DNA from: Candidatus Rokubacteria bacterium CSP1-6
Lineage (GTDB): Bacteria > Methylomirabilota > Methylomirabilia > Rokubacteriales > CSP1-6
Direction of reading: 5' to 3'
Assembly (NCBI GenBank): GCA_001443385.1
Contig: LDXP01000009.1
Location: forward strand, 1 to 34,737
Length of the DNA: 34,737 bases
Numbering within the stretch: position 1 is the first letter of the stretch; the number at the start of each line of letters is the position of its first letter. Shown in pieces: positions 8,266 to 16,353 of this stretch. The translations under genes were made by a program, and so were the position numbers. Under the pieces are notes generated by a model. That model was not told the origin of the DNA, made no database searches, and saw only the letters and a list, made by a program, of their open reading frames with translations.

Positions 8266-9276
8266 TCAGCGCCCGACGACGATGCCGACCTCCGTCGCGA
8301 CCGCCCTGTACCGCTGGTACTCCCCCTCGACGAACTCGCCGAAAGCGCGGGCCCCCAGGAAGGCCGGCTCGTCCCCGAGCTTCTGGATCGTCTCCCGCCA
8401 CCCCCGGTCCTCGGTCATCTTCCTGACGGCCGTCTCCCATTTGTCCACGACGTCGGCGGGGACGCCGGGAGGGGCCAGCACGCCGCGCCAGCCGACGACG
8501 TTCATCTGGGGGATCCCCAGTTCGGTGAAGGTCGGGACGTCGGGCAGGTCGCTCAGCCGCTTGCCGGGGACGGGGGAGACGGCGGCCAGCGCCCGCACCT
8601 GCCCCGCCCTGATCTGGGAGATCGCCGAGATGAGGTTGTTGTAGTTCACGTCCACGTGGCCGCCCATCAGGGCCGTCACGGTCTCGGCGTCCGATTTGTA
8701 AGGGATCATTGTCAGGCTCCCCTTCGGGAGGCCGGTCGTCTTGACCAGGATCTCGAGCGCCAGGTGGGGCATGGTGCCCAGCCCCGGAACGCTCGCCTTG
8801 ATCGGGCCCTTCCGGGCCGCCTCCAGCAGGTCCTTCAGCGACTTCCACGGCGAATCGGGGCGCACCACGAGCACCGTGGGATTCACCTGGGTCCGGCCGA
8901 GCGTGGTGAACTGGTTGTGCTTGAAGGGCAGATTGGGGTTCACGGCGGGCAGCGTGCCGTGCGTGCCGATCGCCGCCATCATCAGCGTGTACCCGTCCGT
9001 CGGGCTCTCGATCATCACCTGCCAGGCCACGGCCCCCGACGATCCGGGCTTGTTGACCACGATGATCGGCTGCCCCACGTACTGCGGGATCACCTGGGCC
9101 AGCGCCCGCGCCGCCAGATCCGTCGTGCCTCCGGCCCCGAAGGGAACGAGGAGCGTGATCGGCTTGGCGGGATAGGGCGCCTGGGCCTCCACCCCGCTGC
9201 CGAGCCCGACCACCGAGGCCACGGCGAGCCACGTGCAGAACAGCCATCGATTCGACGTCCACCGGAACGCCCCCAT
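8266..9276 (-). CDS. tctC: TctC/Bug-family solute receptor of the TTT transporter
   Basis: This is the periplasmic receptor for the TctAB permease, 336 aa. The signal peptide spans residues 1-32 and ends VEAQA. The mature protein has YPAKPITLLVPFGAGGTTD, PGSSGAVAWQ, the domain crossover SLKDLLEAARKGP, and YKSDAETVTALMGGHVDV, all typical of the Bug fold with its water-bridged carboxylate site. ATG at 9276 follows AGGAGGATC. It comes 30 bases after the hydroxyacyl-CoA dehydrogenase gene and immediately before tctB, completing a tctC-tctB-tctA set. It differs clearly from the partial receptor at 1-723, so the two probably bind different acids. Confidence 0.95.
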   Translation of the reverse strand: MGAFRWTSNRWLFCTWLAVASVVGLGSGVEAQAPYPAKPITLLVPFGAGGTTDLAARALAQVIPQYVGQPIIVVNKPGSSGAVAWQVMIESPTDGYTLMMAAIGTHGTLPAVNPNLPFKHNQFTTLGRTQVNPTVLVVRPDSPWKSLKDLLEAARKGPIKASVPGLGTMPHLALEILVKTTGLPKGSLTMIPYKSDAETVTALMGGHVDVNYNNLISAISQIRAGQVRALAAVSPVPGKRLSDLPDVPTFTELGIPQMNVVGWRGVLAPPGVPADVVDKWETAVRKMTEDRGWRETIQKLGDEPAFLGARAFGEFVEGEYQRYRAVATEVGIVVGR

Positions 9277-9306
9277 TCTTTGATCCTCCTCTGCCGTCGC
9301 GCCCGC

Positions 9307-10173
9307 TCAGCGCGGGTAGGTGTAGAAGCCCTGGCCCGATTTCCGGCCGAGGAGGCCCGCCCGGACCATCTTCCGGAGGAGCGGGTGGGGCCGGTACTTG
9401 GTGTTCCCGGTCTCCCGCACCATGGTCTCCGAGTTGGTCACGTGGAGGTCCACCCCGACCAGGTCGATCAGCTCCAGCGGGCCCATCGGAAAGCCCGCGC
9501 CGAGCTTCATGGCCGTGTCGATATCCTCGGCCGTGGCGACACCCTCCGCGAGGATGTCGGCCGCCTCGTTCCGCATCGCCATCATGATCCGGGACACGAT
9601 CCCACCCGGAGACTCCCGCGCCACCACCGCCGTCTTCCCGATCCGCCCCGCGAGCGCCTTCGTCGCCTCGACCGTCTCGGGAGCCGTGAGCAGACCGGGC
9701 ACCAGCTCCACGAGCCTCATGATCGGCGCGGGGTTCATGAAATGCATCCCGATGCACTGCCCCGGCCGGCGCGTCACCGACGCCATCTCCGTCGGGGAAA
9801 GGATCGACGTGTTGGTCGCGAGGATCACCTGCGGGGGACAGATCCGGTCCCATTCCGCGAACACCTTCTTCTTCATCTCGAGATCCTCGACCACCGCCTC
9901 CACCACGAAATCGGCCTCCTTGGCGGCGTCAGCGACGACCACCGTCTGGCGCACCCGGCCCAGCGCGGCGTCCGCCTCCTCCCTCGGGAGCTTTCCCTTG
10001 GCCACCAGCCCCTCGAGGCTCTGGCGCATCCGCTCCCGGCTCTTCACCAGGACGGCCTCGCTCACGTCTACCTGGGCCACGCCGAAGCCGAACTGGGCAA
10101 AGACCTGAGCGATCCCGGTCCCCATGATGCCCGCCCCCACGACCGCGACCCGCTCGATCGGCCCTCCCGCCAT
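9307..10173 (-). CDS. 3-hydroxyacyl-CoA dehydrogenase (3-hydroxybutyryl-CoA type)
   Basis: This NAD(P)-dependent enzyme interconverts 3-hydroxyacyl-CoA and 3-oxoacyl-CoA. It has 288 aa, the single-domain length of bacterial Hbd/PaaH. The Rossmann motif GAGIMGTG lies at residues 13-20. Active-site residues are Ser123 in NTSILS, His144 in GMHFMNPAP and Glu156 in LVELV. The family asparagine after PGF/I-V is Ser194 here (PGGIVSR). The spacing 123-144-156-194 equals that of the human enzyme (137-158-170-208), so the replacement is aligned with confidence. The C-terminal domain has TAMKLGAGFPMGPLELID. ATG at 10173 follows GGGAGGAG. It lies 22 bases after the thiolase gene, with which it would share acetoacetyl-CoA-like intermediates. 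Confidence 0.95.
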   Translation of the reverse strand: MAGGPIERVAVVGAGIMGTGIAQVFAQFGFGVAQVDVSEAVLVKSRERMRQSLEGLVAKGKLPREEADAALGRVRQTVVVADAAKEADFVVEAVVEDLEMKKKVFAEWDRICPPQVILATNTSILSPTEMASVTRRPGQCIGMHFMNPAPIMRLVELVPGLLTAPETVEATKALAGRIGKTAVVARESPGGIVSRIMMAMRNEAADILAEGVATAEDIDTAMKLGAGFPMGPLELIDLVGVDLHVTNSETMVRETGNTKYRPHPLLRKMVRAGLLGRKSGQGFYTYPR

Positions 10174-10195
10174 TGACGTCTCTCCTCCCGTGGCC

Positions 10196-11383
10196 CTATC
10201 CGAGACGCTCGATCGCGATGCTCGCCCCGTGCCCGCCGTTGCCGCAGATCGCCGCGAGCCCGTAGCGGCCGCCGAGCGCCTCCAGCTGCCGGACGAGGTT
10301 CAGCAGAATCCGGGCGCCCGACATGCCGATGGGATGCCCGAGCGCGATCGCGCCCCCCCAGACGTTGACCCGCCCGGGGTCCAGGTCCAGGTCCCGCAGG
10401 CAGGCGAGCGTCTGGGCCGCAAAGGCCTCGTTGATCTCCACGAAGTCGAACTGCCTCACCTCCATCCCGAGCTGGCCGAGGAGCTTCCGCGTGGAAGCCA
10501 CCGGGGCGATCGCGTAGTCCTCGGGCGCCACCGCCGCGACGGCGGTCCCGAGGATCCTGGCGAGGGGCCGCGCGGCCAGGCGCCCGGCCCCGTCCGCCGA
10601 GGCGACCACCAGCGCCGCGGCGCCGTCGGTGATCCCGCAGGCGTTGCCGGCCGTGATGGTCCCGTCCTCGCCGAAGGCCGGGGGAAGCTTCGCCAGGCCT
10701 TCCGGCGTGGCGTCGGCGCGGGCATGCTCGTCCTCGGCGAACAGCAGCGGCTCGCCTTTGCCCCGCGGGATCGGGATCGGCGCCAGGACCCGGTCCACGT
10801 GCCCGTCCTTCTTCGCCTTCGCGGCACGCTGCTGGCTCTCCAGAGCGAAGGCGTCCTGCTCCGGCCGGCCGATCCCGTAACGCCTGGCGAGGGCGTCGCA
10901 GAGCTCGCCCATGTGCTTGCCCGTCAGCGGATCGATGAAGCCGTCCTTGAACATCGCGTCCACCAGGCTCGCGTGCCCCAGGCGGGCGCCCCAGCGCGCA
11001 TCGAAGGAGAGGTAGGGGATGTTCGTCATGTGCTCGGCCCCGGCGGCCACGGCGACCGAGGCGTCCCCCTCCAGGATGGCGTACCGGACCTGGAAGACGG
11101 CGAGGAGCCCCGACAGGCACGCCTGCTGGACCGTGTAGGCGGGGGTGGTCACGGGGAGCCCGCCGTTGACCGCCATCAGCCGGCCGGGGTTCGGGCCGTT
11201 TCCCGCCTGCCGGGCGTGCCCCACGACGCAGAGGTCCACCCGGTCGGCGGGTGTCCCGGTGCGCCCGAGTGCCTCGCGGATCGCATGAGCCCCCAGCTCG
11301 ACCGCGGAGAGCGGGCGGAGGCTTCCGCCAAACTTCCCGATCGGGGTCCGCGCCCCCCCGAGAATGACAACGTCCTGGCTCAT
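10196..11383 (-). CDS. Acetyl-CoA acetyltransferase (thiolase family)
   Basis: This is a 395 aa thiolase that cleaves or forms 3-oxoacyl-CoA. The nucleophile Cys89 is in QQACLSG, His350 in ALGHPIGMSG and the acid/base Cys380 in ICGNGGHG. These positions are nearly those of the biosynthetic Zoogloea thiolase (89, 348, 378). VEINEAFAAQ supplies the conserved asparagine. The loop MTNIPYLSFDARWGARLGH has the FDARWG variant where many family members have rGyR-type sequence. ATG at 11383 follows AAGGAGG. The frame is open much further upstream, but that is the carboxyltransferase gene in another frame. Position between the carboxylase genes and the hydroxyacyl-CoA dehydrogenase suggests degradation of a 3-oxoacyl-CoA such as acetoacetyl-CoA. 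Confidence 0.95.
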   Translation of the reverse strand: MSQDVVILGGARTPIGKFGGSLRPLSAVELGAHAIREALGRTGTPADRVDLCVVGHARQAGNGPNPGRLMAVNGGLPVTTPAYTVQQACLSGLLAVFQVRYAILEGDASVAVAAGAEHMTNIPYLSFDARWGARLGHASLVDAMFKDGFIDPLTGKHMGELCDALARRYGIGRPEQDAFALESQQRAAKAKKDGHVDRVLAPIPIPRGKGEPLLFAEDEHARADATPEGLAKLPPAFGEDGTITAGNACGITDGAAALVVASADGAGRLAARPLARILGTAVAAVAPEDYAIAPVASTRKLLGQLGMEVRQFDFVEINEAFAAQTLACLRDLDLDPGRVNVWGGAIALGHPIGMSGARILLNLVRQLEALGGRYGLAAICGNGGHGASIAIERLG

Positions 11384-11415
11384 GTCCCTTCCTCCTTGAT
11401 GGTTGGCTCCGCCCG

Positions 11416-12864
11416 TCAGGCAACCGGCACGGGCGGTTTCCCAATCAGTTTCACAGAAACGATGTCGCCGCGCGCGGCGAGCTCCTTGATCAGCGTCGCC
11501 AGCGGCGTCCGGCCAATGGGGTAGTCGGTCTTGATCGGGCGCGCGTTCACGAGCTTGAGGTACTGCTCCGGGTTGTAAAAGACAGCCAGCAAGAGATCGT
11601 CGTCGGAGGTGAAGGGTCCGCGCTCGCGCCGGACCCGCTCGAGCGCCGGAGCCAGCAGTTCGCCCGGCCGCGCCGTCACCGGCTGCTCCCGCCCCACGAT
11701 CCGGTCCAGCACGTCGAGATCGACCGGGGCGGGCAGCTGACCGTAGTAGCCGAGGGCGTACTTCCGAATCTCGTCGGGGACCGTGGCGTAGCGCTCCCCC
11801 TGAATCACGTTCAAGGCCGCCTGGGTCGCCACGAACTGAGAGAACGGGCTTACCATGATCGGGTAGCCCAGCTCCCGCCGGACGCGGGCGGACTCCTCGA
11901 GGATCTCGTCGAGGCGGTGCTCGAGGCCGATGTCGCGGAGCTGGCTCCGGAGATTCGAGATCATCCCCCCGGGGATCTGGTGCTCGTAGTGGAACGGATC
12001 GTACTCCGCGACCCTCCCCAGCGGCTTGCCCTCCCGCGCGGCGATGTAGCGAAAGTGGTCGGCGACCGGTTGGAGCCCATCCACGTTCAGGGAGACCTCG
12101 AAGCCCAGCCGCCGCGCGTTTCGGGCCACCCACTCGGTGGGGGGTTGCGAGGCCCCATGGGCAAGGACCGATGTGGCCGTGTGCACGGTATCCACGCCCA
12201 GGCGGATGGCTTCCAGCGCACAGATCGGCCCGAGGCCGGTCAGGCAGTGGGTGTGGAGCTGGAGCGGCAGTGCGCCGACCGCGGTCCGAAGCACGGGAAT
12301 CAGCGTTTGAACCCGTTCCGGCTTGAGAAGCCCGCTCGGGTCCTTCAAGAACACGGCGTCCACGCCCAGCCGCAGGAGCTCGCGGAATTTCCCCGTGTAG
12401 TACGCGTCGGTGTGGACCGGGCTGATCGTGTAGACGACGCCCGCGGCGACGTAGAGCCCCGCCGCCTTCGCCGCCCGCACCGGGACCTCGAGGTTCCGGA
12501 TGTCGTTGAGGGCGTCGTACGGGGTCGTGTACCGGATCCCGTTGGCGGCGATCCGCTTGGCGGTCAGCTCCACGACATCGTCGGGAAAGAGCTCGAACGT
12601 GAACAGGCTCTGCCCTCGGGTCATCACGATCAGCCGCGTCTGCGTGATCACCCGGCTCATGATCCGCATCCGTTCCCACGGGTCCTCGAGAAGGTACCGG
12701 ACACAGACGTCGAAGACCGCGCCGCCCACGAGGTCGATGGCCTCGAACCCCAGCCGGTCCAGGATCGGGGCGACCGGGAGCATCATCGCGGTGGTCATGC
12801 GCGTGGACCAGAGGGACTGGTGGGCGTCGCGGAGCGTGGTGTCGATGAAGGAGACCTTCCTCAC
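11416..12864 (-). CDS. Biotin-dependent carboxyltransferase (PycB/OadA-like), copy 2
   Basis: This is a carboxyltransferase of the pyruvate carboxylase/oxaloacetate decarboxylase alpha family, 482 aa, which moves CO2 between biotin and an acceptor in a TIM barrel. DTTLRDAHQSL (residues 8-18) supplies Arg12, metal ligand Asp13 and Gln16. FLKDPSGLL carries the presumed carbamylated Lys174. LHTHCLTG gives metal ligands His204 and His206, with Cys207 where Asp is usual. PGGMISN places Ser303 at the catalytic Thr position. The helical partner domain follows. There is no C-terminal biotin domain or lysine, so it must use a separate carrier such as the one at 21939. The start ATG overlaps the biotin carboxylase stop (ATGA). 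It is clearly homologous to the gene at 14204. The acceptor is unknown. Confidence 0.9.
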   Translation of the reverse strand: MRKVSFIDTTLRDAHQSLWSTRMTTAMMLPVAPILDRLGFEAIDLVGGAVFDVCVRYLLEDPWERMRIMSRVITQTRLIVMTRGQSLFTFELFPDDVVELTAKRIAANGIRYTTPYDALNDIRNLEVPVRAAKAAGLYVAAGVVYTISPVHTDAYYTGKFRELLRLGVDAVFLKDPSGLLKPERVQTLIPVLRTAVGALPLQLHTHCLTGLGPICALEAIRLGVDTVHTATSVLAHGASQPPTEWVARNARRLGFEVSLNVDGLQPVADHFRYIAAREGKPLGRVAEYDPFHYEHQIPGGMISNLRSQLRDIGLEHRLDEILEESARVRRELGYPIMVSPFSQFVATQAALNVIQGERYATVPDEIRKYALGYYGQLPAPVDLDVLDRIVGREQPVTARPGELLAPALERVRRERGPFTSDDDLLLAVFYNPEQYLKLVNARPIKTDYPIGRTPLATLIKELAARGDIVSVKLIGKPPVPVA

Positions 12865-14207
12865 GCCGCGCTCCTCGCTGTCATCAGCTCTTCCTCAACC
12901 CACCGGCTGTGGATCCGTCCTCCGACAAAATCCGGATGGTCAAGGATGCGGCGGTGAAATGCAATGGTGGTCTCGACTCCCGTGACCCGGAACGCCGCGA
13001 GCGCCCGGCGCATCCGGTCGATGGCGGCGGCGCGGTCCGTGCCCCATACCACCAGCTTGGCCAGCAGCGAGTCATAGAAGGGGGGGACGGCCGCCCCTGG
13101 GAACATGTGGGTGTCAACCCGAATCCCCTCGCCACTGGGCGTGGCCCACTCGCCGATCACTCCCGGCGACGGCCGGAACCCTTCGTCCGGCGCCTCGGCG
13201 TTGATCCGACACTCCAGGGCGTGGCCCTCGAGCCGGACGTCGGCCTGTGAGACACGCATGGGTTCCCCGGCGGCGATCCGGAGCTGCTCGACCACGAGGT
13301 CTACCCCGGCGAGCATCTCGGTGACGGGGTGCTCCACCTGGATGCGCGTGTTCATTTCGATGAAGTAGAAGCGACCGCTCTCCGGCTCAAGAACGAACTC
13401 CACGGTTCCGGCGTTCTCGTAGCCGACGCGACGGGTCAGGGCCAGCGCCGCCTCCCCCATGGCCGCGCGCAGCTCGGGGGTCACCGCCGGGGAGGGCGCC
13501 TCCTCCAGAAGCTTCTGATGACGGCGCTGGATCGAGCAGTCACGCTCGCCCAGGTGGAGACAGTGCCCCGCCCGGTCGGCGAGGACCTGGACCTCGACGT
13601 GACGCGCCCGCTCCAGGAAGCGCTCGGCGTAGAGCGTCCCATCGCCGAAGGCCGCCTTCGCCTCCGCCTGGGCCGCGACGAACGCCCCTGCGAGCTCGGC
13701 CGGCGAGCGGACCACCCGCATCCCCCGCCCACCACCTCCCGCTGAAGCCTTCAAAAGGAGCGGGTACCCGAACCGCTCGGCTTCCGACGGGGAGAGGAGG
13801 GGCCCCTGGGAGCCGGGAACGACCGGCACGCCCACCTTCCGGGCGACTTCCCGCGCGCGGAGCTTGTCGCCCATCAGCCGGATGGCCTCGGGCGGCGGAC
13901 CGACGAACCGAAGGCCGTGCTCGGCACACGCTTCGGCAAAGGCCGCGTTCTCGGCCAGAAAGCCGTATCCGGGGTGAACCGCATCGCATCGGGTCCCGAG
14001 GGCCGCGGCGAGAATGGCGGAGACGTTGAGGTAGCTTTCGGCGGCGCGGGCCGGGCCGATACAGACCGCCCGGTCGGCGAGCCGGGTGGGCAGCGCGCCC
14101 CGGTCCGCCTCCGAGTACACGGAGACCGTCTCGAGCCCGAGCGTCCGGCAGGCAGCGATGACGCGGACCGCGATCTCTCCGCGGTTGGCCACGAGCACCC
14201 GCTTCAC
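12861..14207 (-). CDS. accC: Biotin carboxylase subunit
   Basis: This is the ATP-dependent carboxylase of biotin on a carrier protein, 448 aa, the normal AccC/PycA length. The N-terminal ANRGEIAVRVI opens the fold. GDKLRAR places the ATP-binding Lys at 115. The glycine-rich loop KASAGGGGRGM spans 153-163. ERDCSIQRRHQK lies at 221-232, and EMNTRIQVEHPVTE at 284-297 supplies the metal-binding Glu/Asn and the catalytic Arg288. It lacks a biotin domain. ATG at 14207 overlaps the preceding carboxyltransferase stop by ATGA, and its own stop overlaps the next start in the same way, so three subunits are translationally coupled. It could serve both flanking carboxyltransferases. Confidence 0.96.
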   Translation of the reverse strand: MKRVLVANRGEIAVRVIAACRTLGLETVSVYSEADRGALPTRLADRAVCIGPARAAESYLNVSAILAAALGTRCDAVHPGYGFLAENAAFAEACAEHGLRFVGPPPEAIRLMGDKLRAREVARKVGVPVVPGSQGPLLSPSEAERFGYPLLLKASAGGGGRGMRVVRSPAELAGAFVAAQAEAKAAFGDGTLYAERFLERARHVEVQVLADRAGHCLHLGERDCSIQRRHQKLLEEAPSPAVTPELRAAMGEAALALTRRVGYENAGTVEFVLEPESGRFYFIEMNTRIQVEHPVTEMLAGVDLVVEQLRIAAGEPMRVSQADVRLEGHALECRINAEAPDEGFRPSPGVIGEWATPSGEGIRVDTHMFPGAAVPPFYDSLLAKLVVWGTDRAAAIDRMRRALAAFRVTGVETTIAFHRRILDHPDFVGGRIHSRWVEEELMTARSAA

Positions 14208-15694
14208 GGCACAGCCTCAGAGGCCGGATCGGTCCTCGCGCCGACGGCCCGGGCCACGCCGTCCTTCTTGAGATACACGGCGGACACGTCACGCCGAGCA
14301 CAGAGCTCCCGGATAAGGTCGACGAGCGGCACCGCCACGCTGACCGCCTCCGGCCTCATCGGGCCCGCCGAGCGCATCGCCTCCACGTGCTCCTGGGGAA
14401 ACATGACGCGCAAGAGCACCTCCTCGTCCGAGATGCTTCCCCCGAACCGCGCCCGGATCCGCTCCACCATCGGCGGCAGCGGCTCTCGCCTCGCGTACTG
14501 TCGGGCCGCCGGCGCCGCGAGGATCCGGTCCAAGACGTCCGGATCCAAAGGCGCCAGCGGCTTCCCGTAGTACCCCAGGGCGTACTTGATGACCTCGTCC
14601 GGGACCGTGCGGTATCGCTCTCCCTGCACCACGTTGATCACCGCCTGCGTCCCAACGAGTTGCGAGGTGGGGGTGACCATGTTCAGGTAGCCAAGCTCCT
14701 CCCGCACACGCGCGACCTCTCGGAGGACTTCCTCGAGCCGGTGTGCCAGCCCGATCTCCGCCAGCTGGGCGCGGAAATTCTCCATCATGCCCCCGGGGAT
14801 CTGGTGCTCGTACTGTCGTGGATCGTACTCCACCGGTTCCCCGAGCGGCTTCTTCGCTGCCACAGCGGCCCCCCGGAAGTGGGTCGCCATCCCCTCGAGC
14901 CCGGCGGTATCGAGCGCTACCGTCCGACCCATCCGCCGGGCGAACAGGGCGATCCGCTCTGTCGGCGGCAGCGACGGCCCATTCGCCAGTGGCGAGATTG
15001 CCGTGTGGACACAGTCAACGCCCAGCCGAATCGCCTCGACGTAACAGATCGGTGCGAGCCCGGTGGTGCAGTGGGAGTGGATTTCGAGACAACGATTCCC
15101 GATCGCGGATCGAATGGACGGAACGAGAGTGCGGACCCGCTCGGGAGTCAGGAGCCCGCTCGGGTCCTTCAGGAGGACCGCGTCCACCCCGAGGGCCACG
15201 AACTCCCTGGCTTTCTGGACAAAAAGGAAATCCGTATGCACCGGGCTGAGCGAGTACACCAGAGCCCCGACCACGTACACGCCGACCTCCTTGGCGGTCC
15301 TGATGGACGGGGCCAGGTTATCCAGATCGAAGAGCGCATCGAACATCATGAGGCGACGGATCCCGTTCGCGGCCAGCCGTCGAACCCAGAGATCGATCAC
15401 GTCGTCCGGCAGCAGGTTGAAGCTCACCAGGCTCTTGCTCCGAACCAGCCCGCTGAGCGGCGTGCGCTGAACCAATCCTCGCAGAAGCCGGATCCGTTCC
15501 CACGGGTCCTCGCGAAGATACCGGACGCACGCGTCGAACTGGACGGCGCCCATCAGGTCGATGGCCTTGAAGCCGACGGTATCCATCCGTGCCGCGATGG
15601 GCAGCATCATGGCCGTGGGCATCCGGGTCGCCCACAGACACTGGTGCCCGTCCCTGAGCGTCACGTCCACGAAGTCAAGCGGGTTCGTGCTCAG
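14204..15694 (-). CDS. Biotin-dependent carboxyltransferase (PycB/OadA-like), copy 1, probable CTG start
   Basis: This second carboxyltransferase has 496 aa if started at CTG 15694. FVDVTLRDGHQCL gives Arg14, metal ligand Asp15 and Gln18. LLKDPSGLL gives Lys176. IHSHCTTG gives His206 and His208, with Cys where Asp is usual. PGGMMENF puts Glu305 where pyruvate carboxylase has its catalytic Thr. No biotin domain is present. The first conventional start, GTG 15670, would begin inside the conserved beta strand and has no ribosome site. CTG at 15694 forms a CTGA overlap with the CoA-transferase stop, has GGGAG 8 bases upstream, and restores the normal N-terminus STNPLDFVDV. Its sequence runs parallel to copy 2 throughout but has diverged at the catalytic Thr position, so a different acceptor or a structural role is possible. 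Confidence 0.86.
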   Translation of the reverse strand: MSTNPLDFVDVTLRDGHQCLWATRMPTAMMLPIAARMDTVGFKAIDLMGAVQFDACVRYLREDPWERIRLLRGLVQRTPLSGLVRSKSLVSFNLLPDDVIDLWVRRLAANGIRRLMMFDALFDLDNLAPSIRTAKEVGVYVVGALVYSLSPVHTDFLFVQKAREFVALGVDAVLLKDPSGLLTPERVRTLVPSIRSAIGNRCLEIHSHCTTGLAPICYVEAIRLGVDCVHTAISPLANGPSLPPTERIALFARRMGRTVALDTAGLEGMATHFRGAAVAAKKPLGEPVEYDPRQYEHQIPGGMMENFRAQLAEIGLAHRLEEVLREVARVREELGYLNMVTPTSQLVGTQAVINVVQGERYRTVPDEVIKYALGYYGKPLAPLDPDVLDRILAAPAARQYARREPLPPMVERIRARFGGSISDEEVLLRVMFPQEHVEAMRSAGPMRPEAVSVAVPLVDLIRELCARRDVSAVYLKKDGVARAVGARTDPASEAVP

Positions 15695-16353
15695 ACTCTG
15701 ATCTCCCTGAGCTCGGGACTCAGCGCGAGCTTCGCGCCGGTCTTGGCCTGAACCTCTTGAGGGGTCTCGCCGGGTGCCACCTCCTTCAAGACGAGCCCAT
15801 CGTTGCCAACCTCGATGACCGCCAGGTCCGTCACGATCAGGTCAACGCACTCACGACCCGTCAAAGGATAGCTGCAGCGCTCGACAATTCGAGGGTTCCC
15901 ATCTTTCGTGACGTGCTCCATCGTCACCACGACCCGCCGGGCTCCGTAGACGAGGTCCATGGCCCCGCCGATGCTTCCCACCCCCCGTTCGGGAACCATC
16001 CAGTTCGCGAGGTCCCCCCGCGCGGAGACCTGAAACGCCCCAAGGATCGTCATATCCAGGTGCCTGCCGCGAATCATCGCGAACGACTCCGCGCTCGAGA
16101 ACAGCGATGCCCCCGGGATGACGGTCACAGGCATCCGGCTCGCATCCGCGAAGTCGGGATCCTCCTGTCCCGGCGGCGGCGGAGGGCCCAGCCCGAGAAT
16201 GCCGTGCTCCGACTGCAGGAATACCGTCAGGCCCGTGGGGATACACCGGGTCACCAGCGTCGGAATGCCCATGCCGAGGTTGACGTACATCCCTTCCCTG
16301 AGCTCCTGAGCCGCCCGCTTGGCGATCTCCTGGCGCGTCAGGCCGCCTCTCAT
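15691..16353 (-). CDS. 3-oxoacid CoA-transferase subunit B
   Basis: This is the catalytic beta subunit (220 aa) of a class I CoA-transferase of the ScoB/AtoA type, which moves CoA between an acyl-CoA and a 3-oxoacid such as acetoacetate. The catalytic glutamate is in LQSEHGILGLGP, where most homologues read SENG. Other hallmarks are GMYVNLGMGIPTLV, VIPGASLFSSAESFAMIRG, GDLANWMVP and VVVTMEHVTKDG. ATG at 16353 overlaps the subunit A stop by ATGA. The frame is open upstream but that belongs to subunit A. It probably pairs with the preceding gene. Acetoacetate is likely but other short acids are possible. Confidence 0.94.
   Translation of the reverse strand: MRGGLTRQEIAKRAAQELREGMYVNLGMGIPTLVTRCIPTGLTVFLQSEHGILGLGPPPPPGQEDPDFADASRMPVTVIPGASLFSSAESFAMIRGRHLDMTILGAFQVSARGDLANWMVPERGVGSIGGAMDLVYGARRVVVTMEHVTKDGNPRIVERCSYPLTGRECVDLIVTDLAVIEVGNDGLVLKEVAPGETPQEVQAKTGAKLALSPELREIRV
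15692..15707 (-). promoter_or_regulatory. Ribosome site and putative CTG start of carboxyltransferase copy 1
   Basis: On the minus strand GGGAG (15707-15703) is followed after 8 bases by CTG (15694-15692), which overlaps the TGA stop of the CoA-transferase B gene. Neighbouring junctions use the same geometry with ATG. No ATG, GTG or TTG lies in frame between this point and GTG 15670. Confidence 0.55.

Noticed and set aside
6510-8426. 638-codon open frame on the plus strand
   Set aside because: It lies antisense to tctA and tctB, which have clear family motifs; composition is that of a GC-rich shadow frame.
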